Of a stretch of DNA of 64,000 bases, positions 13,441 to 25,065 are shown in pieces. Made by a program: the position numbers and the translations under genes. The first letter of the stretch is position 1; each line of letters opens with the position of its first letter. The notes below the pieces were generated by a model, which saw only the letters and a list, made by a program, of their open reading frames with translations, was not told where the DNA came from and did no database searches. Origin of the DNA: Monodelphis domestica (lineage: Eukaryota; Chordata; Mammalia; Didelphimorphia; Didelphidae); contig NC_077228.1 in the NCBI RefSeq assembly GCF_027887165.1, positions 103,197,206-103,261,205 of the forward strand. The letters are read 5' to 3'.

Positions 13441-13971
13441 GTGATGAGAATAGAACAGAACAGACTATAATAAAAGAAGAATAGAATAGAATAGAAATTT
13501 CTTTGGATGGGAGTCACATCAGCAATCTGTCCAGAATCATAGAATCCCTTCCCTGGCAGGGAGCTGACACCTGCCTCTCTCTAACTTCCCCCCATTGATC
13601 CTCAGTCTGTTCTCTGAGACCAAACAAAACAGATTCTAAATCCCTCTTCTACATGTCAGTCCTTCAAAGACTTGAAGACAGCTATCACTCCCCCTCAGAG
13701 ATTTCTCTAGCCGAAACATCCTTTGTTCTTTCAACTGATTCCTCTATGGCATGAATTCTAGTCCCCTCATCATCCTGGTGGCTCTCTTTAGGACAAATTC
13801 CAGTTTGTCAGTGTCTTCCCTAAATTTTGCTGTCTAAAAACAGATATGGTCTGACTTGGCAAGAATATAGTGGAATTATCTACTCTCTCATGTGGAACAC
13901 TATATATCTGTTAATGCAGCCCGAGATTTCATTAGTTTTTCTTTTTTTCCCCTGCCCCCTACTATTATTGA

Positions 13972-14158
13972 TTTAAAAAATCTTACTTTTGGTATAAATT
14001 CTAAAGCAGAAGAGCAGTAAGGATTAGGCGATGGGGGTTAAATGACTCCCTCAGGATCACACAGCTAGGAAATGTGTGATTTCAAATTTGAACACAGGAC
14101 CTGCCGTCTCTAGACCTGGCTCTCAATCTACTTAGCTACCCAGCTGCACCCCCCCCCC
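13972..14158 (-). repeat. SINE-A, minus strand
   Basis: Interrupts the CR1/L3 relic and ends in the head complement followed by a run of nine C. Moderately diverged. Confidence 0.85.
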
Positions 14159-14393
14159 AGCTTTTGTTTCTAGCTTCATAACATTTATAAATTTTATAAA
14201 CATGCCATTGTCATTGATTATGAATGTTGAATGAAAGAGAACCAAGGGCAGAGCAGTGCCTTGTAACACTTCACAGTAGACATTCCTACAGGTTGAATAC
14301 AATCTATTAAATGTTACTCTTTGAGTCCAGTTTTTCTATTTAACTATTCTCTCATTCAGCTCATATCTCCTCCATCTTATCCACAAAGATATC

Positions 14394-14646
14394 ACAATAT
14401 ATATATATATATGTATATATATGTGTGTATATATATATATATATACATAACGTATTAAAAACTCTTACCTTCCATTTTAGAATCAATACTGTATATTGGT
14501 TCCAAGGCAGAAGAGCAGTAAGGGCTAGGCAATGGGGGTTAAGTGACTTGGCCAGGGTCACACAGTTAGGAAGTGTCTGAAGCAGGATTTAAACCCAGGA
14601 CCTCCCATCTCTAGACTGTCTACCCATTGAGCCACCCAGCTATCCT
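14394..14646 (-). repeat. SINE-A with expanded (TA)n tail
   Basis: The SINE body is 14452-14646. On its 3' side 14396-14446 is a TA/TG microsatellite. The duplication aagatatc (14386-14393 and 14651-14658) encloses both, so the array belongs to the inserted SINE and probably grew from its A-rich tail. Confidence 0.85.
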
Positions 14647-14833
14647 CTACAAGATATCTTTTGTTGAAATGTTTTGCTGAAAATCAAGTATGCTATACTA
14701 TCAGTCCCCTAATTATGTATGTCTAGTAACCTCTTCAAAAAAGGAAATGAAGCTAGTCTGCTGTGACTCATTCTTGAATTTATCCTGGCTCATTATGATC
14801 ACTAGTTCATCTTCCAGGACAGCAGCCATTTTT

Positions 14834-14952
14834 TGGGGAAATTTTTATTTAATTAGTCAATTTAGAACATTATTCCTTGGTTACAAGAATCATATTCTTT
14901 CCCTCCCCTCCCCTCGCCCCTTCCTGTAACCAATGTACAATTCCACTGGGTT
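14834..14952 (-). repeat. Very short L1 3' UTR insertion with 16-bp TSD
   Basis: Only about 119 bp of the L1 3' UTR, flanked by the exact duplication gacagcagccattttt (14818-14833 and 14953-14968). This is a clear, severely 5'-truncated retrotransposition event that lacks any coding sequence. Confidence 0.92.
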
Positions 14953-15084
14953 GACAGCAGCCATTTTTGATGTTACAACAAATATTTTTCTTTCTCACTA
15001 TTTTGCTATTTTGTTTCCTCAAGACTTTCTTTTCAATGCTATCTCATCTGGTTGATCATATCCTAGACACTTACCAATAGGGTC

Positions 15085-15325
15085 CAGTATTGTTAATCAG
15101 TCATTTAATTTGTGTCTGACTCTTCATGACTATATTTGGAGTTTTCTAGGTGAAGATACTGTGATGGTTTGCCATGTCCTTCTCCAGTTCATTTTTTAGA
15201 TGAAGAAACTGAGGTAAGTATGCTTAAATGACTTGCCCAGGGTCACACAGCAAGTGTCTGAGGTTGGATTTGAACTCAGATCATCTGGACTCCATGCCTA
15301 TGCTCTATCTACTGTATCACCTAGA
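15085..15325 (-). repeat. SINE-B (Mar1-like), minus strand
   Basis: Antisense of the SINE-B 3' domain (tggtttgccatgtccttctc), core (cttgcccagggtcacacagc) and head. Confidence 0.8.
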
Positions 15326-15349
15326 TATCATCCAGTACTGAGATCTATA

Positions 15350-15945
15350 GCCTTTTGAAAATAATATTTTATTTCTCCCCAATTACATGAATAGGTAATT
15401 TTTAAACATTCATTAAAAAACGTGAGTTCCAAATTCTCTCTTCCTGCCCATCTCCTTCTGTCTCATCCTATCCTCTCCCTGAGAAAATAAGCAAACTGAT
15501 ATAGAGTCTACATATGTGATCCTGTAAAACATTTTTCTACATTACTTATTTTGTAGAAGATATTTCAAAGAAAAAAAAGGAAAGAAAGCAGAATATAGTA
15601 TGTTTTGGTCTGTGTTCAGACTCCATCAGTTCTTTCTCTGAACACAAATGGCAGTTGTTATCTCGAGTCTCTGGGATTATCTTGGATCATTATTTTACTG
15701 AGAATGACTAGGTCATTCACAGTTGTTCATCAAAAATATATTGATGTTTCTATATGTTATACTCTTCTGGTTCTGCTCATTGAAATCATCCTGTTTGCCA
15801 TTTCTTATGGCACAGTAGTTCTCCATCACCATCATATACCACAACTTGTCCAGCCATTCCTCATTTGATGGATAACCCCTCAATTTCCAATTCTTTGTTA
15901 CTACAAAAACAGTTCTATAAATATTTTTGCACAAATAGTCTCCCC
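15350..15945 (-). repeat. Old L1 fragment
   Basis: Minus-strand L1 3' UTR plus the ORF2 C-terminal region of an older subfamily. It runs up to the 3' end of the near full-length L1 and does not visibly resume beyond 22685. Confidence 0.75.
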
Positions 15946-16435
15946 CCCCCCTTTTTTAATTTTATTTTTAATTTTTTAAATTTTTATTTGGTCATTTCCA
16001 AACATTATTCATTGGAAACAAAGATCATTTTCTTTTCTTCCCTCCCCCCCCTCCCACCACCTCTCCCATAGCCCACACACAATTCCACTGGGTATCACAT
16101 GTGTTCTTGATTCAAACCCATTTCCATGTTGTTGGTATTTGCATTAGAGTGTTCATGTAGAGTCTCTCCTCAGTCATATTCCCTCAACCCCTGTAGTCAA
16201 GCAGTTGCTTTTCTTCGGTATTTTTACTCCCACAGTTTATCTTCTGCTTGTGGATAGTGTTTTTTAGATCCCTGCAGATTGTTCAGGGACATTGCATTGC
16301 CACTAATGGAGAAGTCCATTACATTCGATTGTACCACAGTGTATTGGTCTCTGTGTACAATGTTCTCCTGGTTCTGCTCCTTTCGCTCTGCATCAATTCC
16401 TGGAGGTCATTCCAGATCCCATGGAATTCGTCCAG

Positions 16436-19400
16436 TTAATTATTCCTTTGAGCACAATAGTATTCCATCACCAACATATACCACAATTTGTTCAGCCATT
16501 CCCCAATTGAAGGGCATCCCCTCATTTTCCAATTTTTTGCCACCACAAAGAGTGCAGCTATGAATATTCTTGTACAAGTCTTTTTCCTTATTATCTCTTT
16601 GGGGTACAAGCCCAGCAGTGCTATGGCTGGATCAAAGGGCAGACATTCTTTTATCGTCCTTTGGGCATAGTTCCAAATTGCCCTCCAGAATGGTTGGATT
16701 AATTCACAACTCCACCAGCAATGAACTAGTGTCCCTACTTTGCCACATCCGCTCCAGCATTCGTTACTTTCCATAGCTGTTACGTTAGCCAATCTGCTAG
16801 GTGTGAGGTGATACCTCAGAGTTGTTTTGATTTGCATCTCTCTGATTATAAGAGATGTAGAGCACTTTTTCATGTGCTTATTAATAGTTTTGATTTCTTT
16901 GGCTGAGAACTGCCTGTTCATGTCCCTTGCCCATTTATCAATTGGAGAATGGCTTGATTTTTTGTACAATTGATTTAGCTCTTTGTAAATTTGAGTAATT
17001 AAACCTTTGTCAGAGGTTTTTATGAAGATTGTTTCCCAATTTGTTGCTTTCCTTCTGATTTAAATTACATTGGTTTTGTTTGTACAAATACTTTTTAATT
17101 TGATGTAGTCAAAATTATTTATTTTACATTTTGTGACTCTTTCTATGTCTTGCTTGGTTTTAAAATCTTTCCCTTCCCAAAGGTCTAACAGGTATACTAT
17201 TCTGTGTTCACCTAATTTACTTATAGTTTCCTTCTTTATGTTCAAGTCATTCACCCATTCTGAATTTATCTTGGTGTAGGGTGTGAGGTGTTGATCCAAA
17301 CCTAATCTCTCCCACACTGTCTTCCAATTTTCCCAGCAGTTTTCATCAAATAATGGATTTTTGTCCCCAAAGCTGGGGTCTTTGGGTTTGCATTAACTGT
17401 CTTGCTGAGATCATTTATGCCAAGTCTATTCCACTGATCCTCCTTTCTGTCTCTTAGCCAGTACCAAATTGTTTTGATAACCACTGCTTTATAGTATAGT
17501 TTGAGATCTGGGACTGCAAGTCCTCCTTCCTTTGCATTTTTTTTTCATGATTTCCCAGGATATCCTTGATCTTTTGTTCTTCCAAATGAACTTAGTTATG
17601 GTTTTTTCTAATTCAGTAAAGAAGTTTTTCGGTAGTTCAATGGGTATGGCACTAAATAAGTAAATTAATTTGGGTAGAATTGTCATTTTTATTATGTTAG
17701 CTCATCCCACCCATGAGCAATCAATGTTTTTCCAATTGTTTAGATCTAGTTTTAGTTGTGTGGAAAGTGTTTTGTAGTTGTGTTCATATAGTTCCTGTGT
17801 TTGTCTCGGCAGATAGATTCCTAAGTATTTTATAATGTCTAGGGTGATTTTGAATGGTATTTTGCTTTCTAATTCTTGCTGCTGAAATAGGTTAGAGATA
17901 TAAAAATGCTGATGACTTATGCGGGTTTATTTTGTATCCTGCAACTTTGCTAAAGTTGTTGATTATTTTGAGTAACTTTTTGGTTGATTCTCTAGGATTC
18001 CTTAAGTAAACCATCATATCATCTGCAAAACGTGATAGCTTGGTCTCCTCCTTGCCTATTTTGATGCCTTCAATTTCTTTTTCTTTTCTAATTGCTACTG
18101 CTAGTGTTTCTAGTACAATGTTAAATAATAGAGGTGATAATGGGTATCCTTGGTTTTACTCCTGATCTTATTGGAAAGGCTTCTAGTTTATCCCCATTGC
18201 AGATGATGTTTGCTGATGGTTTTAGATATATACTGTTTATTATTTTTAGGAAAGGCCCTTTTATTCCTATACTTTCTAGTGTTTTCAATAGGAATGGGTG
18301 TTGTATTTTATCAAAGGCTTTTTCTGCATCTATTGAGATAATCATGTGATTTTTGTCAGTTTGCTTGTTAATATGGTCAATTATGTGGATGGTTTTCCTA
18401 ATATTGAACCATCCTTGCATTCCTGGTATGAATCCTGCCTGGTCATAGTGGATGACCCTAGTGATGACTTTCTGGAGTCTTTTTGCTAGTATCCTATTTA
18501 GGATTTTTGTGTCTATATTCATTAGGGAGATTGGTCTATAGTTTTCTTTCTCTGTTTTTGACCTGCCTGGCTTTGGGATCAGTACCATGCTTGTGTCGTA
18601 GAATGAATTTGGTAGAACTCCTTCTTGGCCTATTCTGTCAAATAGTTTGTTTAATATTGGGATTAGTTGTTCTTTGAATGTTTGATAGAATTCATTTGTG
18701 AATCCATCTGGACCTGGGGATTTTTTCTTAGGGAGTTCTTTGATGGCTTGTTCAATTTCTTTTTCTGAAATGGGGTTGTTAAGGTAATTTATTTCTTCCT
18801 CTTTTAGTCTAGGCAATTTATATTTTTGTAAGTATTCATCCATATCACCTAGATTGCCATATTTGTTGCCATATAATTGGGCATAGTAGTTTTTAATGAT
18901 TGCCTTAATTTCCTCTTCATTAGAGGTGAGGTCTCCTTTTTCATCTTGGATACTGTCAATTTGGTTTATTTCTTTCCTTTTTTTAATTAGACTGACTAGT
19001 ACTTTGTCTATTTTATTTGTTTTTTCAAAGCACCAGCTTCTAGTCTTATTTATTAAATCAATAGTTCTTTGACTTTCAATTTTATTAATTTCTCCTTTGA
19101 GTTTTAGGATCTTTAATTTTAATTTGTTCACTTTCTAATTTTTTAATTTGCATGCCAAATTCATTGACCTCTGCCCTTCTTAATTTGTTAATATATGAAT
19201 TCAAGGATATAAATTTCCCCCTGAGTACTGCTTTGGCCGCATCCCATAGGTTTTGAAAGGATGTCTCATCATTGTCATTTTCTTCAGTGAAGTTATTAAT
19301 TGTTTCTATGATTTGTTCTTTAACTAACTGGTTTTTGAGAATCGTATTGTTTAATTTCCAATTAATTTTCAATTTACCTCTCCATGTTCCCTTACTAATT

Positions 19401-20137
19401 ATTATTTTCATTGCATTGTGATCTGAGAAAGTTGCATTTATTATTTCTGCTCTTTTGCACTTGTTTACAATGTTTTATGCCCTAATACATGGTCAGTTTT
19501 TGTAAATGTACCATGTGCTGCAGAAAAGAAGGTATATTCCTTTTTGTCCCTATTAATTTTTCTCCACATGTCTACTAACTCTAATTTTTCTAAGATTTCA
19601 TTCACTTCTCTTATCTCTTATTTATTTTTTGGTTTCATTTATCTAGTTCGGATAGAGGAAGGTTCAGATCTCCCACTAGTATAGTTTTTCTATCTATTTC
19701 GTCCTTGAGTTCCTCTAGTTTCTCCTTTAGAAATTTGGATGCTATGCCATTTGGTGCATACATATTGAGTACAGATATTTCCTCACTGTCTATACTGCTT
19801 TTATCAGGATGTAATTACCTTCCCTATCTCTTTTAACTAGATTTATTTTTACTTTGGCTTTGTCGGATATCATGATTGCGACTCCTGTCTTCTTTTTGTC
19901 AGTTGATGCCCAATAGATTTGGCTCCACCCTCTTACTTTCACCCTATGTGTATATACCTTTCTCATATGTGTTTCTTGTAGATAGCATATGGTAGGGTTT
20001 TGGACTCTAATCCACTCTGCTATTTGCTTGCATTTTATGGGTGAGTTCATTCCATTCACATTCAGAGTTATGATTACTAGCTGTGTATTTCCCAGCATTT
20101 TGATTTCTGCTCCTTTACCTGCCTTTTCTTCTTTCAC
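16436..20137 (-). pseudogene. L1 ORF2 (endonuclease-reverse transcriptase), frameshifted
   Basis: ORF2p nicks target DNA and reverse-transcribes L1 RNA at the nick. The apurinic-type endonuclease N-terminus lies at 19790-20137, with LNVNGMNSP and QETH motifs. RT motifs lie at 18121-19131, including [19 protein letters not shown], the [10 protein letters not shown] motif A and SGVK. The catalytic FADDM is encoded at 18015-18029. The C-terminal region (16436-16969) keeps the HCWWSCELIQPFW block. The frame is broken between the endonuclease and RT, just after motif B near 18150, and at least twice in 17060-17690. It is therefore an inactive copy. Confidence 0.9.
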
Positions 20138-20812
20138 TATTTCCTTCTACACCAATGTTTGCTTTTGAACAGTCCCCCTTGTTCCCACCCTTATTTTACT
20201 TCCCTTTCTACCCCCCCTATTTATCCCCCCCTTATTTTCCCTGTAGTCTTTCTAAAATTAACCCCCCTCTCTCTCCCTCTCTTGTACTGCTTCCCTCCCC
20301 ACCAGACCGTTTGTTACCCTTCTACTCCCCTATAAGGTGCAAATCTATTCTCTGCCCCCAATGGATTGGATTGTTTTTCCCTCTTTGAGTCACTTTCAAA
20401 GCACATAAAAGTTGAGTATTTCCTGTCTCTGACCTCTTTACCCTTCCAGTGTATTGATGTTCTCCCCCCTCCCACCATGAGCTTCTTTATGACATATAAA
20501 TTTACCCCCATTTGTTTCTTTTCCCATTTCTTTTAATATTAACCTATTTTTAAGCTCTAGTTATATATATATATGCATACTCATGCGTATGTATTTTTGC
20601 ATGCATATATCTATATACTTATTTATGTCTTATCCTTTCATCCTATACAGTTTGTTGCTGTTCCCTCTAAGTATACTTCTTTTTGCTGCCCAGCTAATAA
20701 CAACAGTTTTTAAGAGTTACCACATTTTCTTTTCTTATAGGGATACATATCATTTTAACTTATTGAGTCTCTTAAAATTTTTTTTTGTTGTTTTTCTTTC
20801 CCCCCCTCTTTT

Positions 20813-21940
20813 TTAATTACCTTTTGATGATTCTCGTGAGTTCTGTGCTTGGACATCAAATTTTCTGTTCAGGTCTGGTCTTTTCTTTACGAATTCTTTA
20901 AATTCTTCTATTTTGTTGAATGACCATACTTTCCCCTGTAAGAATATAGTCAGTTTTGCTGGGTAGTTGATTCTTGGTTGTAGACCTAGTTCCCTTGCTT
21001 TCCGGAATATTGTATTCCATGCCTTTCTTTTTTTCAGTGTGGATGCAGCCAGATCCTGAGTTATCCTCACTGTGGTTCCTTGGTATCTGAATGACTTCTT
21101 GGCAGCTTGTAATATCTTTTCTTTGGTCTGATAGTTCTTGAATTTGGCTATAACATTCCTGGGTGTTGTCAGTTGGGGATTAAGTACAGGAGGTGATCTG
21201 TGGATTCTATCAATCTCCACTTTTCCCTCTTGTTCAAGGATTTCGGGGCAGTTTTCTTTAATAATTTCCTGTAATATAATGTCCAGGCTTTTTCTTTTGT
21301 CATGGTCTTCTGGTAGGCCAATAATTCTTAAATTGTCTCTCCTTGAACGATTTTCTAAATCCTCTGTTTTGTGAATGAGATGCTTCATATTTTCTTCAAT
21401 TTTTTCATTCTTTTGGTTTTGTTTTATAGTATCTTGCTGCCTTGTGAGGTCGCTCGATTCAAGTTGTTGTATTCTGGTTCTTAAAGACTGGATTTCATCC
21501 TTAGTTTTTTGGTTGTCCTTTTCCTTTTCGTCGGATTTTCTTTGGAGGTCATCTTTCATCTTCTTCACCTCATCTTTCATCTGTTTTGCCTCATCTTTCA
21601 TCTCCTTTGCCTCATTTTCCAGCTGGTTGATTTTGGCTTTTAAGACACTATTTTCTGTTTCCAGATGACTTATTTTAGTTTTTAAGTTCTTTTCCCAATT
21701 GTCTTCAGCCTCTCTTAATTGTGTTTTGAATTGCATTTTGAGTTCTTCCAAAGCCTGTATCCAATTCGCTGGGATTTCTGATTTTTCCTTTGCTGGGTCC
21801 TCCCCCTCTGTTTCATTCGTTCTTTGCTCATTACCTGTGCAGAAGCTGTCTATTGTAATTTCTTTCTTCTTTTTCTGTTGTTTGCTTCAGTTTATCCCTT
21901 CTTTGCTCCCCGTATTTGGCTGTGCTCTTGCTCCTCTCAT
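20813..21940 (-). pseudogene. L1 ORF1 (RNA-binding chaperone), one early stop
   Basis: ORF1p is the trimeric RNA-binding protein of the L1 particle. An open frame of 312 codons downstream of position 21751 shows a lysine/glutamate coiled coil, an RRM-type NLRIIGLPE motif and a C-terminal domain with RYQGTTVRITQDLA and PAKLTIFLQGK. The same frame continues upstream without a stop to a TGA at 21887-21889, and beyond it to an ATG at 21938-21940, 17 codons before that stop. The natural start is thus probably 21940, giving about 375 codons with a single nonsense change. Confidence 0.85.
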
Positions 21941-22685
21941 TTTGCTTTAGTTTTGGGGCTGTCAGTCTCCCCTCTTGGAGCTTTGTCAGATCTCTTGGTA
22001 CAGTCTCTAGGGGAGGAATGTTAGCTTCCCTGTCCTCTGGAGGCTTTTGATTGGATTGAGTTCAATTGGATTGGGCTGTATATGGTATGAAGCACTGAGG
22101 CTCTGAAGACTCCTGGAAGGCTGGGCCACCCAGGCTCTCTCCAGTTCTCTCCAGCTGCTTCTCCACTGTCCACAAGTGCCTTTGCCCACCTCCCTAAACT
22201 CTGAGGAGTTCTGATGGGATTAGTTCAACTGGATTGGTCTGGATGTGCCCGAGGCAAGGGTGAGACTGGAGCCCAATGGAGGGACCCAGCCACAGCCTGT
22301 TTCTCCCTGGCTTCCCCCCCCCCCCCCCATCCAAGCTGGATGCTCCAAGCCCTGCACCCTGCTGCTCACAAGGTAGACCCTGCAAACCAGCACCTTTGCC
22401 TGCTCAGAGGTTCCCGCTGCTGCTGGGGGCTCAGCCCTCTGGGTTGTGGGGGAGGGGTCCTGGGACCTTTGCTCTGCCTCCCCCTTAGCCCTGAGTATTC
22501 TTGGATTCCAGCTTTTGGGGGGGGCGTACCTTTTGATTTGAGTCCAGAAGGAGGGTTCCCCGCTTCTGTCCTGTTGTTCAGCTTGGATTTCGTTGCCCTA
22601 GGAGCATTCAGTCTGTATTAGTAAGGAAGGGTCCTCCACGAGGTCTGAACTTTTGCTGCTTGTTAAGCTGCCATCTTGACTCCCC
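21941..22685 (-). promoter_or_regulatory. L1 5' UTR / internal promoter
   Basis: About 745 bp of GC-rich DNA upstream of ORF1, ending at the L1 5' terminus. The motif CAAGATGGC on the minus strand (22670-22678) matches the YY1 site found at the start of L1 promoters. It holds runs of C or G near 22315 and 22518. Promoter function is inferred from family position. Confidence 0.7.
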
Positions 22686-22705
22686 CTTTTTGAGATCCAT
22701 GGATC

Positions 22706-22908
22706 CCTTTTTTTAACCCTTACCTTTCATCTTAGAATCATTACTGTCTATTGGTTCTAAGGCAGGAGAGAGGGAAGGGCTAGGCAATAGGAGTTAAAGT
22801 GACTCGTCCAGGGTCACACAGCTCAGAAATGTTTGAGGCAAGATTTGAACCCAGGACCTCCTGTCTCTGGGCCTGACTACCTTATCCACTGAACCACCCA
22901 GCTGCCCC
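22706..22908 (-). repeat. SINE-A, minus strand
   Basis: Complete copy immediately outside the L1 5' end, from poly-T/aacccttacc to the head complement (accacccagctgcccc). Confidence 0.92.
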
Positions 22909-22968
22909 TGAGATGCATAGATTTTTTAATTCAGAGGAACCTTAAAGACCAACTAGTTCAAGGCAAGG

Positions 22969-23144
22969 ATTCTTAAACTATTTTTTTATACAGACCCCTT
23001 TGGCAGTATGGTAAAGTTTATTAATTCAGAATAATGTTTTGAGTACATACAATCAAATACTTCGGATTAGAAAGGAAAGCGATTATATTGAGATGCAATT
23101 ATCAACTCATGAAACCAGTTCACAGATTCTGGGTTCAGAACTCC
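22969..23144 (+). repeat. Family C: MITE-like dispersed repeat, copy 1
   Basis: About 176 bp starting with gattcttaaac and ending with ggttcagaactcc, the degraded inverted termini of this family. The internal 'cagaataatgttttgagtac' block is shared with copies at 52111, 54341 and 57934. I do not recognise the family. Confidence 0.6.
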
Positions 23145-23429
23145 TTCCGCTTCCTCATTTTACAGAGGAGAGAACTGACCCTTAAAGAAGTCAGCTGGGA
23201 CATTGTCTGCTGGCCTCAGAGAGCCTGTTTATGTAAATTAGCCCCTTGCAATTATGTAGTTGCTCCCTGCAATTCATGCTTGAAACCTTGAGGCCATCTT
23301 TTCCTTTTCCCTCTCCCCAGTACTCAAGCAACTACTGAAGCGTCCACCACAGGTCACATCCAGGCACTCTCCATCACACAGAGGCAGGTCAAAGCCCCTG
23401 AGCTCCCATCCTGCTATCTCGTAGGCGCG

Positions 23430-23850
23430 CTCTCTCATGTCCGATTCATTTTCCCTACGGCTTTCAAACAATCTTCTCTCTATAAATCTGACCAAATCAC
23501 TCCCCTACTCAAAAGCTTCTCGCATCTCTTTCCCAAATAGAAACCCAGCCTGGCATTTAAGGTCTTTTACAATCCGGCTTCGACCCCCTTTTCTGAGACT
23601 CATTTCTTGTTCCTCCTCCTCACGTACTGTGTTCGGGGCAAATTGCCCTCGAGCCATTCTCTCCAGAGTGGAGCTGGGGCTGGGTGTTCAGGCAGGCTTC
23701 CTCCTTCCTGCTGGGATTGTGGTCTCTTTCCTTCTCCTCTCAGGCTTTCAGAAGCCCCAAGGCTTGCAGGCGATGAATAAATGCTTGTGGATAGACTGAT
23801 GACTTCTCGGAAGCCTTCCTTGAAAGCGCTCTCTCTCCCCCCTGAAAGCC
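23430..23850 (+). repeat. L2 LINE 3' region
   Basis: Contains the L2 signature order: 'tctgaccaaatcactcccc', 'ctcaaaagcttctcgcatc', 'gcatttaaggtcttttacaa' and later an 'aataaatgcttgt' terminus. Diverged, no open frame. Confidence 0.65.
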
Positions 23851-24639
23851 TCCTAGAACGTTGTGGCTGATTCACGTCCCACCCGGAACTGGAAACTCAC
23901 CTGTGTATGTGTCAGTCTTCCCTCGTAGCCTGAGAAGTTCTGGAGGGCAGAAACGGTTCCATTTTTCATCTTTCCACCTCAGGCCCCCATCACCGTGACT
24001 TGCGTTGGGAAGTTTCTTTTTTTTTATTTATTAAGAAGGAAAGTAGCTGATGCTTTGGGGTTGGGTTGGAGAAGCCCCTGGGGTTCTTTTCATCCCATCT
24101 CTGCAAGTTCTTCATTAGTCTGGCCAGGTCTGACCCAATTTGGACAGTAAGCCAAATAGTTTGATTCATGTAAAAGGTCGGGGAAAGCAATGTATGAAGG
24201 AAGGGAGGGAAGGGACGTGGCTGGGTACAATTGGGCCATCATCATCACAGGGTTTATGAAATATCCTTCTCTAGACAGTATTGAGTAAAAGCATGAGCGA
24301 CTTGAAAGTGAGAACAATGCCTTCTTGTTTTGTATATAACCTGAGGCCCAAATTCCCTTGAATGACTTACTCAGTGCCAGGAACCAGCACAAAGGGCCAG
24401 CCTTCTGGAGAGGAGATTGCCCTTCTCTCCTAAGCCAATGGCCTGCTACCAGGTGTTGGGCATTGGATAATTGATGCTCTGCCAGTGAGGAGAAGGTTCC
24501 ATGCCGATGGACTGTTTTCCAGAGCACTTTGTCATAGTATCTTGCACATTAGAATATTGAACAATTTAAAAAACGGGTCGTTTTGTTGTGCCTAGTCTAA
24601 AACAGACACTCTTTTGTCTCATCTCAAATGTTCTCTCCT
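23851..24639. other. Unannotated, apparently unique stretch
   Basis: No gene, RNA or repeat was recognised. The 145-codon minus frame at 24090-24527 has no motif I know. Confidence 0.4.
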
Positions 24640-24850
24640 CCCCTCCCCCTGAACCTGTCTGGCACGTTGGCTCTCATCATATTCCATCCTGTAACAGAGT
24701 CCTTGCCTGCTGCTCTTATTTCCCCTTTTAGAGTAAGTGCTCCTTGAGGTCAGTAATCAAATCAAAATATTTATGCCATTATTTCCTTTGGCCTGGTCTA
24801 AGAGTTTAGGAACTCATTAAATATTTCTCGAAGAGAATGGGATGGAATGA
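24640..24850 (+). repeat. L2 LINE 3' end fragment
   Basis: Text such as 'agtaagtgctccttgaggtc' followed by 'aactcattaaatatttctcg' fits a decayed L2 3' terminus. Confidence 0.5.
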
Positions 24851-25065
24851 CAAAGAGAATTTAATCGAGCAATAGCCAAAATAAAAAGGTGAATTTTCAA
24901 ACTATGTACATGTACCTTGCTCAAACTCATGTCACATCTAAAATTTGTTGCCAAGGCTTGTTTCTACCTCACACACTAACCAAGTGCAGGTTTGCATCAC
25001 CTCGTACCTCCTCACCTAGACTACCAAAATAGTCTTCTAGTTGGGTTCCCTAACTCAGGTTTATT

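Larger units (their letters stand above)
13520..14817 (-). repeat. Ancient CR1/L3 LINE relic, antisense
   Basis: The plus strand reads as the antisense of a CR1-clade 3' region. It has the block with 'cccctcatcatcctggtggc', the 'gcagcccgagatttcattag' block, and further on the segment expected from the RT-proximal coding region. Two minus-strand SINE-A insertions (13972-14158, 14394-14646) interrupt it and the relic continues across both. No open frame survives. Confidence 0.6.
15955..22685 (-). mobile_element. Near full-length L1 LINE (about 6.7 kb), inactive
   Basis: Reads on the minus strand as 5' UTR (21941-22685), ORF1 (20813-21940), an inter-ORF region, ORF2 (16436-20137) and a 3' UTR ending in an A/T-rich tail at about 15955. 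The 5' end has the ggggagtcaagatggc motif typical of complete L1 promoters. ORF1 has a single early stop and ORF2 several frameshifts, so the copy is dead. I found no convincing target-site duplication. Confidence 0.93.

Noticed and set aside
18121..19131. 336-codon reverse transcriptase frame as a host or novel RT gene
   Set aside because: It is the RT part of a frameshifted L1 ORF2, with the other L1 parts in order around it.
22214..22621. 135-codon GC-rich plus-strand frame as a gene with a CpG-rich promoter
   Set aside because: It lies in the antisense of the L1 5' UTR.
15945..22690. Target-site duplication around the full-length L1
   Set aside because: C- and T-rich strings occur at both ends (ctccccc, cttttt), but they are low-complexity and the old L1 on the left does not resume on the right, so I do not call one.
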